Below are positions 33,605 to 44,600 of a DNA stretch of 64,000 nucleotides, one piece after another; the first letter of the stretch is position 1, and each line of letters starts with the position of its first letter. Position numbers and translations under genes: made by a program. Source of the stretch: Streptomyces sp. B21-083 (GTDB lineage Bacteria > Actinomycetota > Actinomycetes > Streptomycetales > Streptomycetaceae); contig NZ_JARUND010000002.1 of the NCBI RefSeq assembly GCF_036898825.1, positions 1,240,001-1,304,000 of the forward strand, written 5' to 3'. The notes below the pieces were generated by a model. That model made no database searches. It saw only the letters and a list, made by a program, of their open reading frames with translations, and was not told the DNA's origin.

Positions 33605-34867
33605 TCACGGCGTGCGTTCGTCGATCAGCCGGAGGAGCTTTCCCGTCCGGGAGTTGACGACGAGCCCGGCGGCCGGAACGCACTCCACCGTCAGCGGGCT
33701 GATCAGCCCGGCGTCGACGTGCTCCGCGAACATCGGGCGGATCTCGTCGAGCCGGCTCGCGACGGCCTTGCCCACGGCGTCCGGATCACCGAGGTCGCCC
33801 GCGATCCGCACCACCAGCTCGTCCCGGCCGTCCTTACGGCGCTGCACCACCTGCGTGCCGACGAGGGGCCGGCCGCCGGCCACCTGTTGCACCACGGCGC
33901 GCAGATCCTCCAGATACACGGTGATCGGCCCGACCCGGGCGCCCTCGTCGGAGCGGCCCAACAGCCGGAACACCCCTTCCTCGCGGTCCACCCAGGCGCC
34001 GCGGTCCCCGGTGGGATACCGGATCACGGGCATCAGCCGGCGGGCCAGATCGGTCACGACCAGGCGTCCGGGCCGGCCCGGTTCCCTGACGGTCTCGCCC
34101 GTGTCGTCGTCGACGATCTCCATCACGGTCTGCGGCCGGTGGGTGCGGTGGACCCGGGGATCAGGGTCGTCCGCCACCGGCGCTCCGAGCATGCCGCCGT
34201 CCACGCTTCCGTAACCCATGGAGCGGATACGGGCGTTGGGGAACGCCGTTTCGAGAAGCGGGCGTTGGTCCTCGTAGAAGGACTCGCCGCCGAACATCAC
34301 GAGGTGGACGTCGGGCGCGGGGTGGTTCGACTCGGTGAGCTGGGCGGCGAGTTGACAGATCGTGGTCGGTGGTCCCAAGAGCGCGGTGGCGGCGAACTCG
34401 TGGATGACGTGTGCCGTGTACTCCAGCGGGGCGGACGCGATGGGCAGGTGCACGTTCGGTACCGAGGACTCCTGCAGGCACAGCACGTTGAACAGGAAGC
34501 TGGCGTACAGCTCCCCGGCGTAGAAGAGGTTGGCGATCCGGTCGCCGGGACGCAGTCCGGCGTGCTCGAAGCCGTTGCCCTGGAGCCGGCTCATGCCCAG
34601 CAGTTCCTGTCTGGTGTAGACGGACAGTTTGGGCTCGGTGGTGGTGCCGCCGGACTTGAAGACGATGCCGTCGGTGAGCGGGCCGGTGAGCACCCTGCTG
34701 TCATGGGCGGTGTTGGCGCCCCAGAAGGACAAGTGGTCCAGGACGGGGAGGTCCTCCAGGACCACGGGCCCGGGCGGTACCTGGGCGTACAGGTCTCGGT
34801 AGTAGGGCGAGTGCTGACGCACGAAGTCGACGAGTTCGGTGAGGTCGTCGGCGTAGTACGGGGCCAC
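33605..34867 (-). CDS. Acyl-adenylate-forming enzyme (phenylacetate-CoA ligase-like)
   Basis: 420-aa ANL-superfamily enzyme of the short PaaK type. The ATP-phosphate loop is FKSGGTTTEPKLSVY; the adenine-site motif is MGYGSVDGGM, the ribose-contact Asp lies in RYPTGDRGAW, followed by LLGRSDEGARVG; the C-terminal lysine is probably in NSRTGKLLRLID. The GTG start at 34867 has AAGGAGG at ideal spacing. It follows the KS-CLF synthase gene by 107 bp. It could activate a starter acid or the finished acyl chain. There is no carrier protein gene beside it, so it may load the ACPs of the synthase or CoA. Confidence 0.9.
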   Translation of the reverse strand: MAPYYADDLTELVDFVRQHSPYYRDLYAQVPPGPVVLEDLPVLDHLSFWGANTAHDSRVLTGPLTDGIVFKSGGTTTEPKLSVYTRQELLGMSRLQGNGFEHAGLRPGDRIANLFYAGELYASFLFNVLCLQESSVPNVHLPIASAPLEYTAHVIHEFAATALLGPPTTICQLAAQLTESNHPAPDVHLVMFGGESFYEDQRPLLETAFPNARIRSMGYGSVDGGMLGAPVADDPDPRVHRTHRPQTVMEIVDDDTGETVREPGRPGRLVVTDLARRLMPVIRYPTGDRGAWVDREEGVFRLLGRSDEGARVGPITVYLEDLRAVVQQVAGGRPLVGTQVVQRRKDGRDELVVRIAGDLGDPDAVGKAVASRLDEIRPMFAEHVDAGLISPLTVECVPAAGLVVNSRTGKLLRLIDERTP

Positions 34868-34974
34868 GGTGGAACCTCCTTGGTTCGCGGGGAAGGGGCT
34901 CGCGGGGAGGGGAAGAACGGAGGAAGGTGGAGCGGGAGAGGCAGGAGGGGCGGCGGATCGGGGTGTCCCCCTTC

Positions 34975-37900
34975 TCAGCCGTCGTCCTCGGTCAGCCCGA
35001 TACCGAGGTCCGTCACGCGGTAGATGCGGGTGCCGTCGGCCCACATCCAGGCCTCGGCGACGGCGTAGGGCCCGCGTTCGGTCTCGCCGGTCTCGGTCAC
35101 CTCCAGTTCGACGGTGATCGTCTTGTTGCGCGGGGTCACCTGGCCCCGGTACTTCCAGGTGACCGGGCGTCCGGGGAGTACCGGTTCGAAACGCGGCCGG
35201 CGCAGACCGTCACCCAGTCCGCTCTCCATGGCGTAGAACTGGAGGAGTTGGTACATGGCCTGCACGCCCAGGGATCCCGGCTGGACCGGGTCCTGGAAGA
35301 AGTGGGCCTTGAAGAACCATTCGTCGGCGTCCACGTCCTTCTCCGCCCGCAGCCTCCCGAGCCCGGCGCGGCCGCCGTCCGGCCACCAGCCGGTGACCCG
35401 GTCGAGCATCAGCAGCATCGGACCGGGCAGGTGGAGCGGCCCGTCGAAGTACTTCGCGGGCCGGGGGCCGAGATCGACACGGATGTCGCACGGCCGTTCC
35501 AGGGCCCGCCGTTCGTCGTCGGTCGGCGGCAGTCCGATCTGGTTCTCGAACGCCGCCGGCGGGAAGAAGCCGAACATGGTGGTGAGCGTGAACACCGGTT
35601 CGCCGTCGGCGAAGCACTCCACCCCGAACGTCTCGATGATCATGTCGCCGCTGTGCGCGATGTCGAGCAGGCGGGTTCGGGTGCGCAGCACCTCTGTGCC
35701 GGGCCGGATCTCCCGCAGGACTGTTCCCGTGCCGTCGAGGTTGCGGAACAACAGGTCCTCGTCGTGACCTAGGGCGCTGCCGACATAAGAGGCCAGCCAG
35801 CCGCTGGCCTGCAGGACGACCTCCATGAGCACGCCGAGCGGCATGACGGCGAAGCCGTTCTGCTCGAAGTACCAGACCTCGTCCGGAACGTCGTACTCCA
35901 CCTCCACCGTGCTGCCCGCCTTCGGTACCCAGGCGGGGCCCTCCACGGCGACGGCTCGGCTCATGAAGTGGAACGGCGGCCCCGGGAGCCGCGCCAGCCT
36001 GCGGGCGCTGTCGAACGGGGCGTAGGCGGCGCCGAAGGCCTCACTCGGTTTGCCCCACGCGCAGGCGAGCATCGAGGCGTAGTCGTAGAGGAAGCCCTGG
36101 GCTTCGGCGATCGCCGTCGTCTCGTGATGGCCCGCGAGACCGGCCAGCGCGCGGTGCGGGACGGGCGCGCCGGTCGGCTGGACCGCGGCGGGTCCCAGGT
36201 GCCGCCAGTGGGTCAGCGGCCAGTCCGGGACGAGCCTCAGCCGGACCCCCCGCGCATGGAATGCCTTGACTCCGTCGACCGTGCACAGCACGTCCGCCAC
36301 CAGTTCCGGTTCGGGTCCGGTGGACAGCCCCGACACGAACACCTCGTACGTCAACTTCCTGCTGTCAGGCGTCACTTGGCCTCGGCAGAGCATCGGCACG
36401 GGGTTGCCCGGGGCCGGTTCGAAGCGCCAGCCGTCGCGGTCGACGGTGCAGCCGAGGGCGGCGAGATGGAACGCCATGGCCTGCAGGCAGCCTTCGAACA
36501 TGAGGGTGCCCGGCATGCACGGGTCCTCGGGGAAGTGGCCCTCGAAGAACCAGTCGTCGGGTGAGACCGGGGTGACGGCCCGCAGACAGCCGCGCCCCCA
36601 GGGCCCACCGGCAGGGTCGAACTCCGTCATCTCGTGCAGGAGTCGCATACGCCCGTCGCCTGTCCGGGGCGAACGGATGTGGCTGCGGGTGAGTTCCCAG
36701 CCGGCGCCGAAGCAGTCGAAGGGTCGACCCTCGGTGAACGCCCGCACCGCGTCGGGACCGAAGGAACGCACCGGGGAGCTGACGGGTGGCGGGTCGAAGG
36801 GCAGCGCGGGGTCAGGGGTCTCGGTCGCCGGATCCCACAACACGCCGCCGGTGCGCGCGAGTTCGTCGTCGGTGAAGAAGCCCGCCTGGCCGCCCCGCAT
36901 GGTCAGCCGGAGTTCGTCCCCGACGTAGCAGTCGTAGTGGAAGAAGAACAGCCGGATGCCGCCGTGCTCGCCGTGGCCGTCGATATGGATCTCGTAGCGG
37001 AGTGTCTCGCCCGGGAGCGGCGGGCTGCCGTGGTAGGTCAGTTCGCAGCCGAGGAGACGGTAGACACGTTTATCCCGGTTGAGCAGATCCACCCCGAGCC
37101 AGCTGATCAGCAGCAGGTCGGCCTGGCCGGCCTCGACCATGATCCCGGCGGGCATACGTCCGCACGCGTCGAGGTACCAGCTGTCGAGCCGGACGTCGGT
37201 CTCGGTCCGGATGGTCCCGGTGCCCATGGACGCCGGCTCCGCGTCGATCCCCGTGACGCGGTCCGCGAGCAGCATCGGCGGCGCCGGCATCCGGGTCTGC
37301 CGCCGGTAATGGTCCTGCGTGGCGAACAGGGGGCCGAACAGGGCGGACACCGGTCCGGTGGCGAGACGTTCCAGGTCGGCGCGGGTGAAGACGGGGCCGT
37401 GGGGTACCTCGGCTGCGGCGGGGGGTCGTGTGGCCGCGGGCGTGGCCACTGCCGGAGGAGCCGGCGGCGCGGGGAGCGGGGGTGGGGGCGACCCGATGGC
37501 GTTCGGCGGCGAACCGGCAGCGTTCAGATGAGCGGCCAGGAGGTGGGCCGCCGCCCGCTGTCGTGTCGCCAGGAACTCCTCGTGCACCCGGGCCTGGACG
37601 GCGAGGAAGTGACGGTGGGCGGAAACGGCGAGGTGCCGCGCCTCCATGACCGCGGTCGTCGCGGGGTGGTGCGTGCGGGCGCCGAGGGCCGGCGTGACGC
37701 CGGCCGGCGCGGCGGGGGCCTGGGCCGGGACGGGCACCGGAGCGGCGGCCGGCGCGGGGAGCAGGATCCGATCCGGATCCCCAACCACCCCGGGAGCGCC
37801 GTGGGTTACCGCGTCCCGCGCCGGGACCTGAACCTGGACCGCGTGGTACTCCGGTGCACTCGGAAGCCGGGGTGCCCTCGGCATCACCTCGGGGGACGGT

Positions 37901-40900
37901 GGGGTGCCGGGACCGGGCAGCCGGATCGCCGGTGGGTGCGCGGGCAGGGTGAGCCGGCGGCTCGCAGATCGGGGCTCGGGCCGGGCCGCGGCCAGCCTGT
38001 CGCACAGGGCGTCGGTGTCCGCCTCCACTCCCGCCGCCACCAACTCCAGTGCGGCTCGAAGCAGTTGACTGATGCCGCGGCCCACGGGAGCGTCCAGAGA
38101 CACCGCGACGTGCTCGCGGTCCCCCAGGACCCGCCTGATCCATCCCGCACAGTGGCTGCGGGGACCGTGTTCGACGAAGACCCGGACACCGTCCTCCCAT
38201 GCCTGTTCTACGGTACGGCCGAAGTCGATCGGGCCCAGGGCCTGTTCTGTCAGCGCGTCGGCCGCCGCGTCGGCGCTCGCGCGGTACCAGCGACTGGTGG
38301 AGCAGGTGTAGAAACGCACACCGACATCCGTGGTGGGCAGATGGTGCATCCGCCACCAGGTGTCCCGGATCTCCGCCAACTCCGGTACGTGCGCGGCGAC
38401 CTGGTAGGGAATGTGCAGCGCCTGGGTGGTGCCCAGCCGGTCCAGGACCCGCAGGCAGCCGCTCGCCTCACCGCCGAACACACACGAGTCGGGGGTGTTG
38501 ACGACCATCAGGTGCACCCCGGGTTCGTCACCGATGGCGGCCCGCACCCGCTCGACGGGCTCCTCCACCTGGTAACTCGCCCATACCGTGCCCTCGACAC
38601 CCAGTTTCCGCCAGGCACGGCGCGGCACCTTCAGCTCGCCCACCACACCGTCCGCGAACAGCTGGGCCCGCCGGGCCTGCGCGGACAGGCCCGTGACGTC
38701 CGTCCAGGCGCCGAGCGACGCCAGCGCGCTGGACTCGCCCGAGGAGTAGCCGAGCGAGGCGTTCGGTTTGATCCGCAGCAGCGTTCGGGTGATCCGGGCG
38801 TGCAGCTGGCCGAGTACGGACGCGCCCCAGATCTGGTCGAGCGCGTGCAGGGGCCGGGGCCGCTCGCCCTCGTGGGCCCAGCCTACGAGCCCGTGCAGCG
38901 GGCCGCTGCGCTCCTCGACGGCGGCGAGCAGGTCGGGGAAGGCCAGCATGACGTCGGCGCCCATACCCGCGTACGCCATGGATCCCCCGGAGAAGACGAA
39001 GGCCACTTCGCCTCCCACCGGTCGGTCACGGAACGCCGTGAGGTCCGGCCGTGCGCCGCCCTCCCCGGCGAGCCACCTCCGCGCCGCCTCGGCACGGTCG
39101 GCGAGATCCTCCGGGCCGGCGGCGGCCAGCGCCAGCCGGGCCGGCCCTTCGCGCGACTCACGTCCCTCGGTGAGGGCGCGCACGACGTCCGCGCGGCTGT
39201 CCCCCGAGAACACATGGACCCTGCGCGGGAGTTCGGTGAGGTAGGGGGCCCGATCGGCAGCGCGCAGCCGTATCTGTCGGACGGGCCCGCCCAGCGGTTC
39301 CACCCCGGCCACGGCGGTCCGAGCACGCAGTGCGGGGCGGGCCGGAGCGCCGGCCCGCGGAACGGCCCGGTGGTGCAGGGCCAGCGCCGAGGACACCACG
39401 GCGAGCAGTCCACTCGCGGCGTGGGCACGGCCGAACAGATCGGCCGGATCGAAGTGATCCGGTGTGGCGTCCGGCTGCGTGGGGTCCCCGACGGTCCACC
39501 GCCGCGCGACGGCGTCCTCGTTGTGGTCCTCGGACGGTGGCGTTTCCGCCAACTCCGTGTCCAGCAGGGCGAGAACGGGGTCGCCGTCGGCGCGGGCGTC
39601 GGCGAGTCGCTTGAGCACCAGTACGACAGCCGCGTCTCCCGGCCGGTCGTCCCGGCCGAGTTCGGCCTGGGCCGCGCGGTGGACGGGCTCGTGCGAGAGG
39701 TCCACCGCGCCGACCAGCACGGCGTCGGCGTCGCCCGCCCGCAGTGCCCGTGCGCCGACCTCCAGCGCCACGAGGCCGGAGGCCTCCTCCGCGCTGATCG
39801 TGAACCCTGGCCCGGTCAGGTCGAGTTGGGCACTGATCCGGTTCGCGACCAGATTGGGCATCGCCCCGACCACGGCGGACGCCGACTGGGCCGCCGTCTG
39901 CACGGCGTCCCGCAACTCCCGTACGCGATCGAGGTCAGCGGCATCGACTTCGTTTCCGGTCCCGGTTTCGTTCTCGTCCAGCAGCTCCGGGATCCGCCAA
40001 CGCGTGATGTACCGGGCCACTTCGGGATCGCAGCCCATGCCGATGAGCACCATGGTCCGGTCCCCGGGCAGGGGCGTGCGGTCCGCCGCCTCGCGGGCCG
40101 CCTCAAGGACCAGGAGTTGCTGGGCGTGGGTGCGTTCCAGGTCCAGGGGCGGGAACCGCAGCCCGTCCAAGGCCACTTCCACGGTGTCCCGGGCGGCGTC
40201 CCGGCGCTCCCCCGCGAACAACGCGTCCCGCAGATCGGGCATGCCCCGGCCGTCACCGACCCGCGCGCCGACGGCGACGACGGCGATCGGTTCGGGCATC
40301 CGAAGGGTGCGCGGGGGCGGGGGAAGCGCCGGGGTTCCGGAGTCTTCGCCGGTCCACGCGTCGACGATCAGGTGGGCGTTGTTGCCGCCGAAGCCGAACG
40401 CGCTGACCGCCGCACGGCGCGGCCCTGTCCACTCCTCGGGTTCGTGCAGCAGCCGCAGCGGGGTGCCGGAGAGCGCCGCGAGGGGTTCCTCCGCGCCGAC
40501 CGTCGGCGGGCGGATCCCGGCACGCAGCGCGCCCAGCGTCTTCAGCAGCCCGGCGGCGCCGGCCGCGGTGATCAGATGGCCCACATTGGACTTGGCCGAA
40601 CCCACCGGCAGGTCCCCCGCGTCGGTGAACACCCGCGCCGCGCTGCGTACTTCCACCGCGTCACCGACGGGCGTGCCGGTGGCGTGACATTCGAGCAGGC
40701 CGACACTCTCCGGGGCGACGCCCGCGGCTTCGTAGGCCTGCCGCATCGCCCGTTCCTGGCCGTCCTCCGAGGGGACGAGCAGTCCGCTGCCCCGGCCGTC
40801 GTTGGACAGCCCGATCCCGCGGATCACCCCGAAGACGGGCGCTCCGGCGGCGAGGGCGTCGTCGAGACGCATCAGGGCGACGAAGGCGGCGCCCTCGGCG

Positions 40901-41616
40901 GGGACGAGGCCGTCGGCGTCCCGGTGGAAGGGCCGGCTCGACCCGCTGCGGCTCATCGCCGCAAGGCTGCAGAAGCTGACCTGGAGAAAGAGGTCGTCAG
41001 CGCTGTTCACCCCGCCCGCCACCATCAGGTCGGCCCGGCGCTCCTGCAGCTTCCGGCAGGCGAGCCCGATTGCGTAGAGCGACGAGGCGCAGGCCGCGTC
41101 GAGGGCGAACCCGCCCAGTCCCAGGCCGAGTTCGCGGGCGGCGAGGTGCGCGGGCAGGCCGGACATGAAGCGGTTGCGGGGGTCTGGCGGTGGGCCGCCC
41201 GACGTCAGGTACTGGTCGCGCAGCCAGATGTGTTCGGCGTAGGACGCCATGCCGGTCGTGGGGAACGACAGGTTGCCCAGCACCAGTCCCGCGCGGTGCA
41301 GCAGCCGTTCCTGGCCGGCCTCCCGCAGTGCGGCGGCGGCTCCGTGCCACGTCCAGTGGAAGACGGGATCCAGGGACGGGTCCAGCGGACCGGAGGCGGT
41401 GAAGTCCGTGACATAGCCGGCGGTCCGGCTCCAGGTCCGGTCCACGCAGTCGGCCGGATCGCCGAGTGCCCAGGTGTCGGACAGGCGACGGCGGTCCTGC
41501 GGGGTTTCCCGCAGACTGACCCGGCCCGCGAGGACGTTGTCCCAGAAGGTGTCGGGGTCGGGGGCGTCGGGCATGACGCAGCCGCGTCCGACGACAGCGA
41601 TCGGTTCGAAGCGCAT
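34975..41616 (-). CDS. pfaC: PfaC-type secondary lipid synthase: KS-CLF-AT-DH-DH
   Basis: 2213-aa multidomain protein. The first ketosynthase (about residues 1-430) has active Cys in DAACASSLYAIG and His in ECHATGTPVGD and SNVGHLITAAG. A second KS-like domain (about 440-800) has Glu in place of the active cysteine (ISAEEASGLVALE), so it is a chain-length-factor-like partner. An acyltransferase (about 840-1200) has its nucleophile Ser in SLGYSSGESSALASLG. An Ala/Pro-rich linker (about 1220-1395) leads to two FabA-like dehydratase pairs with EGHFPEDPCMPGTLMFEG (about 1690) and KAHFFQDPVQPGSLGVQAMY (about 2105). ATG 41616 has GGAGGTGA upstream, 8 bp after the previous gene. Domain order matches Pfa3 of terrestrial myxobacteria without a terminal AGPAT domain. 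It should extend and dehydrate chains on the ACPs of the upstream protein. Confidence 0.92.
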   Translation of the reverse strand: MRFEPIAVVGRGCVMPDAPDPDTFWDNVLAGRVSLRETPQDRRRLSDTWALGDPADCVDRTWSRTAGYVTDFTASGPLDPSLDPVFHWTWHGAAAALREAGQERLLHRAGLVLGNLSFPTTGMASYAEHIWLRDQYLTSGGPPPDPRNRFMSGLPAHLAARELGLGLGGFALDAACASSLYAIGLACRKLQERRADLMVAGGVNSADDLFLQVSFCSLAAMSRSGSSRPFHRDADGLVPAEGAAFVALMRLDDALAAGAPVFGVIRGIGLSNDGRGSGLLVPSEDGQERAMRQAYEAAGVAPESVGLLECHATGTPVGDAVEVRSAARVFTDAGDLPVGSAKSNVGHLITAAGAAGLLKTLGALRAGIRPPTVGAEEPLAALSGTPLRLLHEPEEWTGPRRAAVSAFGFGGNNAHLIVDAWTGEDSGTPALPPPPRTLRMPEPIAVVAVGARVGDGRGMPDLRDALFAGERRDAARDTVEVALDGLRFPPLDLERTHAQQLLVLEAAREAADRTPLPGDRTMVLIGMGCDPEVARYITRWRIPELLDENETGTGNEVDAADLDRVRELRDAVQTAAQSASAVVGAMPNLVANRISAQLDLTGPGFTISAEEASGLVALEVGARALRAGDADAVLVGAVDLSHEPVHRAAQAELGRDDRPGDAAVVLVLKRLADARADGDPVLALLDTELAETPPSEDHNEDAVARRWTVGDPTQPDATPDHFDPADLFGRAHAASGLLAVVSSALALHHRAVPRAGAPARPALRARTAVAGVEPLGGPVRQIRLRAADRAPYLTELPRRVHVFSGDSRADVVRALTEGRESREGPARLALAAAGPEDLADRAEAARRWLAGEGGARPDLTAFRDRPVGGEVAFVFSGGSMAYAGMGADVMLAFPDLLAAVEERSGPLHGLVGWAHEGERPRPLHALDQIWGASVLGQLHARITRTLLRIKPNASLGYSSGESSALASLGAWTDVTGLSAQARRAQLFADGVVGELKVPRRAWRKLGVEGTVWASYQVEEPVERVRAAIGDEPGVHLMVVNTPDSCVFGGEASGCLRVLDRLGTTQALHIPYQVAAHVPELAEIRDTWWRMHHLPTTDVGVRFYTCSTSRWYRASADAAADALTEQALGPIDFGRTVEQAWEDGVRVFVEHGPRSHCAGWIRRVLGDREHVAVSLDAPVGRGISQLLRAALELVAAGVEADTDALCDRLAAARPEPRSASRRLTLPAHPPAIRLPGPGTPPSPEVMPRAPRLPSAPEYHAVQVQVPARDAVTHGAPGVVGDPDRILLPAPAAAPVPVPAQAPAAPAGVTPALGARTHHPATTAVMEARHLAVSAHRHFLAVQARVHEEFLATRQRAAAHLLAAHLNAAGSPPNAIGSPPPPLPAPPAPPAVATPAATRPPAAAEVPHGPVFTRADLERLATGPVSALFGPLFATQDHYRRQTRMPAPPMLLADRVTGIDAEPASMGTGTIRTETDVRLDSWYLDACGRMPAGIMVEAGQADLLLISWLGVDLLNRDKRVYRLLGCELTYHGSPPLPGETLRYEIHIDGHGEHGGIRLFFFHYDCYVGDELRLTMRGGQAGFFTDDELARTGGVLWDPATETPDPALPFDPPPVSSPVRSFGPDAVRAFTEGRPFDCFGAGWELTRSHIRSPRTGDGRMRLLHEMTEFDPAGGPWGRGCLRAVTPVSPDDWFFEGHFPEDPCMPGTLMFEGCLQAMAFHLAALGCTVDRDGWRFEPAPGNPVPMLCRGQVTPDSRKLTYEVFVSGLSTGPEPELVADVLCTVDGVKAFHARGVRLRLVPDWPLTHWRHLGPAAVQPTGAPVPHRALAGLAGHHETTAIAEAQGFLYDYASMLACAWGKPSEAFGAAYAPFDSARRLARLPGPPFHFMSRAVAVEGPAWVPKAGSTVEVEYDVPDEVWYFEQNGFAVMPLGVLMEVVLQASGWLASYVGSALGHDEDLLFRNLDGTGTVLREIRPGTEVLRTRTRLLDIAHSGDMIIETFGVECFADGEPVFTLTTMFGFFPPAAFENQIGLPPTDDERRALERPCDIRVDLGPRPAKYFDGPLHLPGPMLLMLDRVTGWWPDGGRAGLGRLRAEKDVDADEWFFKAHFFQDPVQPGSLGVQAMYQLLQFYAMESGLGDGLRRPRFEPVLPGRPVTWKYRGQVTPRNKTITVELEVTETGETERGPYAVAEAWMWADGTRIYRVTDLGIGLTEDDG

Positions 41617-41624
41617 GGCCCCGG

Positions 41625-44600
41625 TCACCTCCGGCCCGGTGTCCCGGCGGGTGCCGGAAGAGTTCGTACGGAACGGTCGCCGCCGGAGGCGGAACCGGAG
41701 CGGGTAGCGGTGGCGACCTGAGCTGCGTCCGACGCCGAATCCGGGGCGGAGGACCGGGCCGTCGAGACTTTGTTGGTGTCCGGGCGGCGAACGAGGGTCA
41801 CCCCGAGCAACTCCGTGTGCACCGACCCGTCCGGTGCCAGCAGGGCCACGTCGCAGGAGACATCGAGGTCCCGAGCCGCGCCCCGGGCGAGCACCACGCA
41901 CCGGGCGCCCTCCCCCACCGGGCCCCGGGCCATGGTCCTGACCTCTACCACGCCCATCGGGAGGAACGCGCCGTCGTGCACGTACTCGGCCCATTTCAGG
42001 GCGAGTTGGAGACCCGCGTCGACCGCGGCGGGATCGGTGTGCCAGCCCTCTCCGGGCCAGTCCAGTTCGCGTACGCCGCGTACGAGCGCGGCGGCGGCCG
42101 TCGCGGAGATTCCCTCCAGGGCGGTGATCGCGTGGAAGGCCGGACCGTGGAACAGCACGTGGCCGTCGTAGATCTCCTGGTCCGGCGGGCCGCCGAGATC
42201 CCGGGCGTCGTACCGGACCGACTCGTTGATCGGCCGGTCCGCTTCCGTCAGGACCTCGACCGCCGCCCGGTAGTGCGGCAACGGAGCACCGCTGGTGAGT
42301 TCCAGGACGAGCCGCGGCGACGCGGGATCCCCGGCGGGAGCCGCCATTCCACGGACCCTCAGCCGTTGCCCCTGCTCCGGGGACGTGTCCGGTCCGTCGA
42401 TGCCGATCCGGCTGAGCACTTCCAGGTCACGCAGGACGAAGCCCTGGGCATCAGGACGCCAGGCCCGGGCGGCGCCCAGGAACCACTCCATGACCAGCGC
42501 CATCGGCACCACCGGGGTCGCGGCGACGCTGTGGTCCGCCAGATACGGGTGGGAAGCGAGCCCGACCTCGATGTCCCCGCCGACGGCCTGTGCCGGGGAC
42601 GCGCCCAGGGACGCGGAGGCGTCCGCGGCGCCGGCGGTCAGGGAGACCCGCACCCGAGCGGGATCGGGTACGTCGCTCAGTTCCCGGAGCAGAGCCCGGG
42701 CGCCCGCGTCCGTCGGGATCAGCGGCACGCCCTGCTCACGGAAGTGCTCCCGCAGCTCCGGTCCCACCATGCCGCCGTCCCAGGGGCCCCAGGCGATGGA
42801 CTTCACCAGGCAGTTCGGACGGTTCACCGCGAGGGTGGACGCGACCTGTGCCAGGACCTCGTTCGCCATGGCGTAGTCGGCCTGGCCGGTGTTGCCGAAG
42901 CGACCCGCCACGGAGGAGAACACGCACACCAGGTCGAGCGGATCGTCCGCTGTCGCCGCGAGCAGTGCCCGCAGCCCTTCCACCTTGGTGTCGAAGACAT
43001 CCGCGAACTGCGCGTCGGTCTTGTCGGCGAGCCGGCTGTCCGCGAGGACGCCCGCTCCGTGGACGATGCCGCTGATGGGCCCGAACTCCTCGCGCGCCGT
43101 GTCGAGGGCCGTGTGCAGCGCCCGCGCGTCGCGGGTGTCCACGGACAGATAGCGCACCCGGGAGCCGCTCGCCGCGATGGCGTCGAGGGTCGCCCGGATC
43201 TCGCGGACAGCCAGCACACGGGCGGCCTCGGCGGCCAGTTCCGCCGGGGACGGAATCGTGCCGCCCTGTCGGCGGGCGTGGCCGGCGAGCAGTCCCTTGA
43301 GCTGCCTCTCGTCCGCGGCCTCGGCCAACCCGGGCGGTTCCTCGGTCAGTTCGGTGCGGCCCAGCAGGACGATGGACGGCAGATGAGCCTCGGCCAGGGC
43401 GCGCAGGGTCACCGCCGTCACCCCGCGGGCGCCGCCGGTCGCGACGATCACGGCGTCCGGGCTCAGTGGTCCGGCGTGTTCCCCCGCCGCTTCGGCCGGC
43501 CCGGCGGGCTCGGCCCTGTCCCGCAGCGCCCAGCGGGTGCCGTCGGCTCGCAGTCCGATGTCGCCGGCCGAACCGCCGGCCAGCAGTTCGGTGGCGAGCA
43601 CCTCGGCGAGGGCGTCGGCGTCGCGGTCACCGCGCTCGCAGTCGACGGCCTTGACTTTGGCGTCGGGCCACTCCTTCGCGGCGGTCCTGGCCAGCCCGGC
43701 CGACCCGCCGAGCCAGGCCCGCTCACCCTGTCCGCCGCCCAGCCCGAAGTCACCTCCGGTGTCCTGGACGGTGACGAACACCCGTCCGTGCGCGGCCAGT
43801 TGCCGGGCCACGGAACGCGCCGCGTCGAACGCCTCCCGGTTGACGGAGGTCGCCGCCTCGGCGGAGGTGACGGGGCGCAGACCGGAGAGCAGCACCACGC
43901 CACCGCCCTCCGCGTCGGCCACATCACCGGCCTCGGCCAACACGGCCTCCGTCACGACCGCGGCCCGGACGCCGTGCTCCCCCAGCCGGTCCACCAACCG
44001 CTGGGCCACACCGGTCCCCTCGTCGGTGACAAGGACCGGCCCGTCCCGCAGCCCCGCCAGCTCCATCCCCGGAAGCGGCGCGGTCACCATCACGCTGACG
44101 GCCCGTGCCAACTGGGGCGGCGGTGGGCTCTGTTCCTCAATCAGCCGGGGCGGCGGCACGGGCAGGGCGACCGGCGCCACCGCCCCGGACTCGGCTTCAC
44201 GAAGCTTGTCGGTGATCTGCTGCAGCGTGCGCAACGGCGCGAGCTCATGAGCATCCACCCGGGCAAGCGCCGGCACGCGATCACGCAGGACAGAGAGAAT
44301 CTGCACCCGCTTGATGGAATCGATCCCCAGATCCGTCTCCAACTCCATATGGGGTTCCAGGATCTCTGCTGGGAAACCCGTCTTCTCAGCGACCACTTCG
44401 AAGAGCACGGCAGCCAGGTCTTCCTCGACAGTCGGGGCCGAGACGGGCGTGGTGGCAGGGCTGCCGGACTGTTGCGCCTCCCGCAACTTGTCGCCGATCT
44501 GCTGCAGCGTGCGCAACGGCGCGAGCTCATGAGCATCCACCCGCGCGAGTGCCGGCACACGATCACGCAGGACAGAGAGAATCTGCACCCGCTTGATGGA

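Noticed and set aside
36634..41721. A very long rightward open frame antisense to the PfaC gene
   Set aside because: Its translation is Gly/Arg/Val-rich with no domain, and it is explained by high third-position GC of the leftward megasynthase, which has clear KS, AT and DH motifs.
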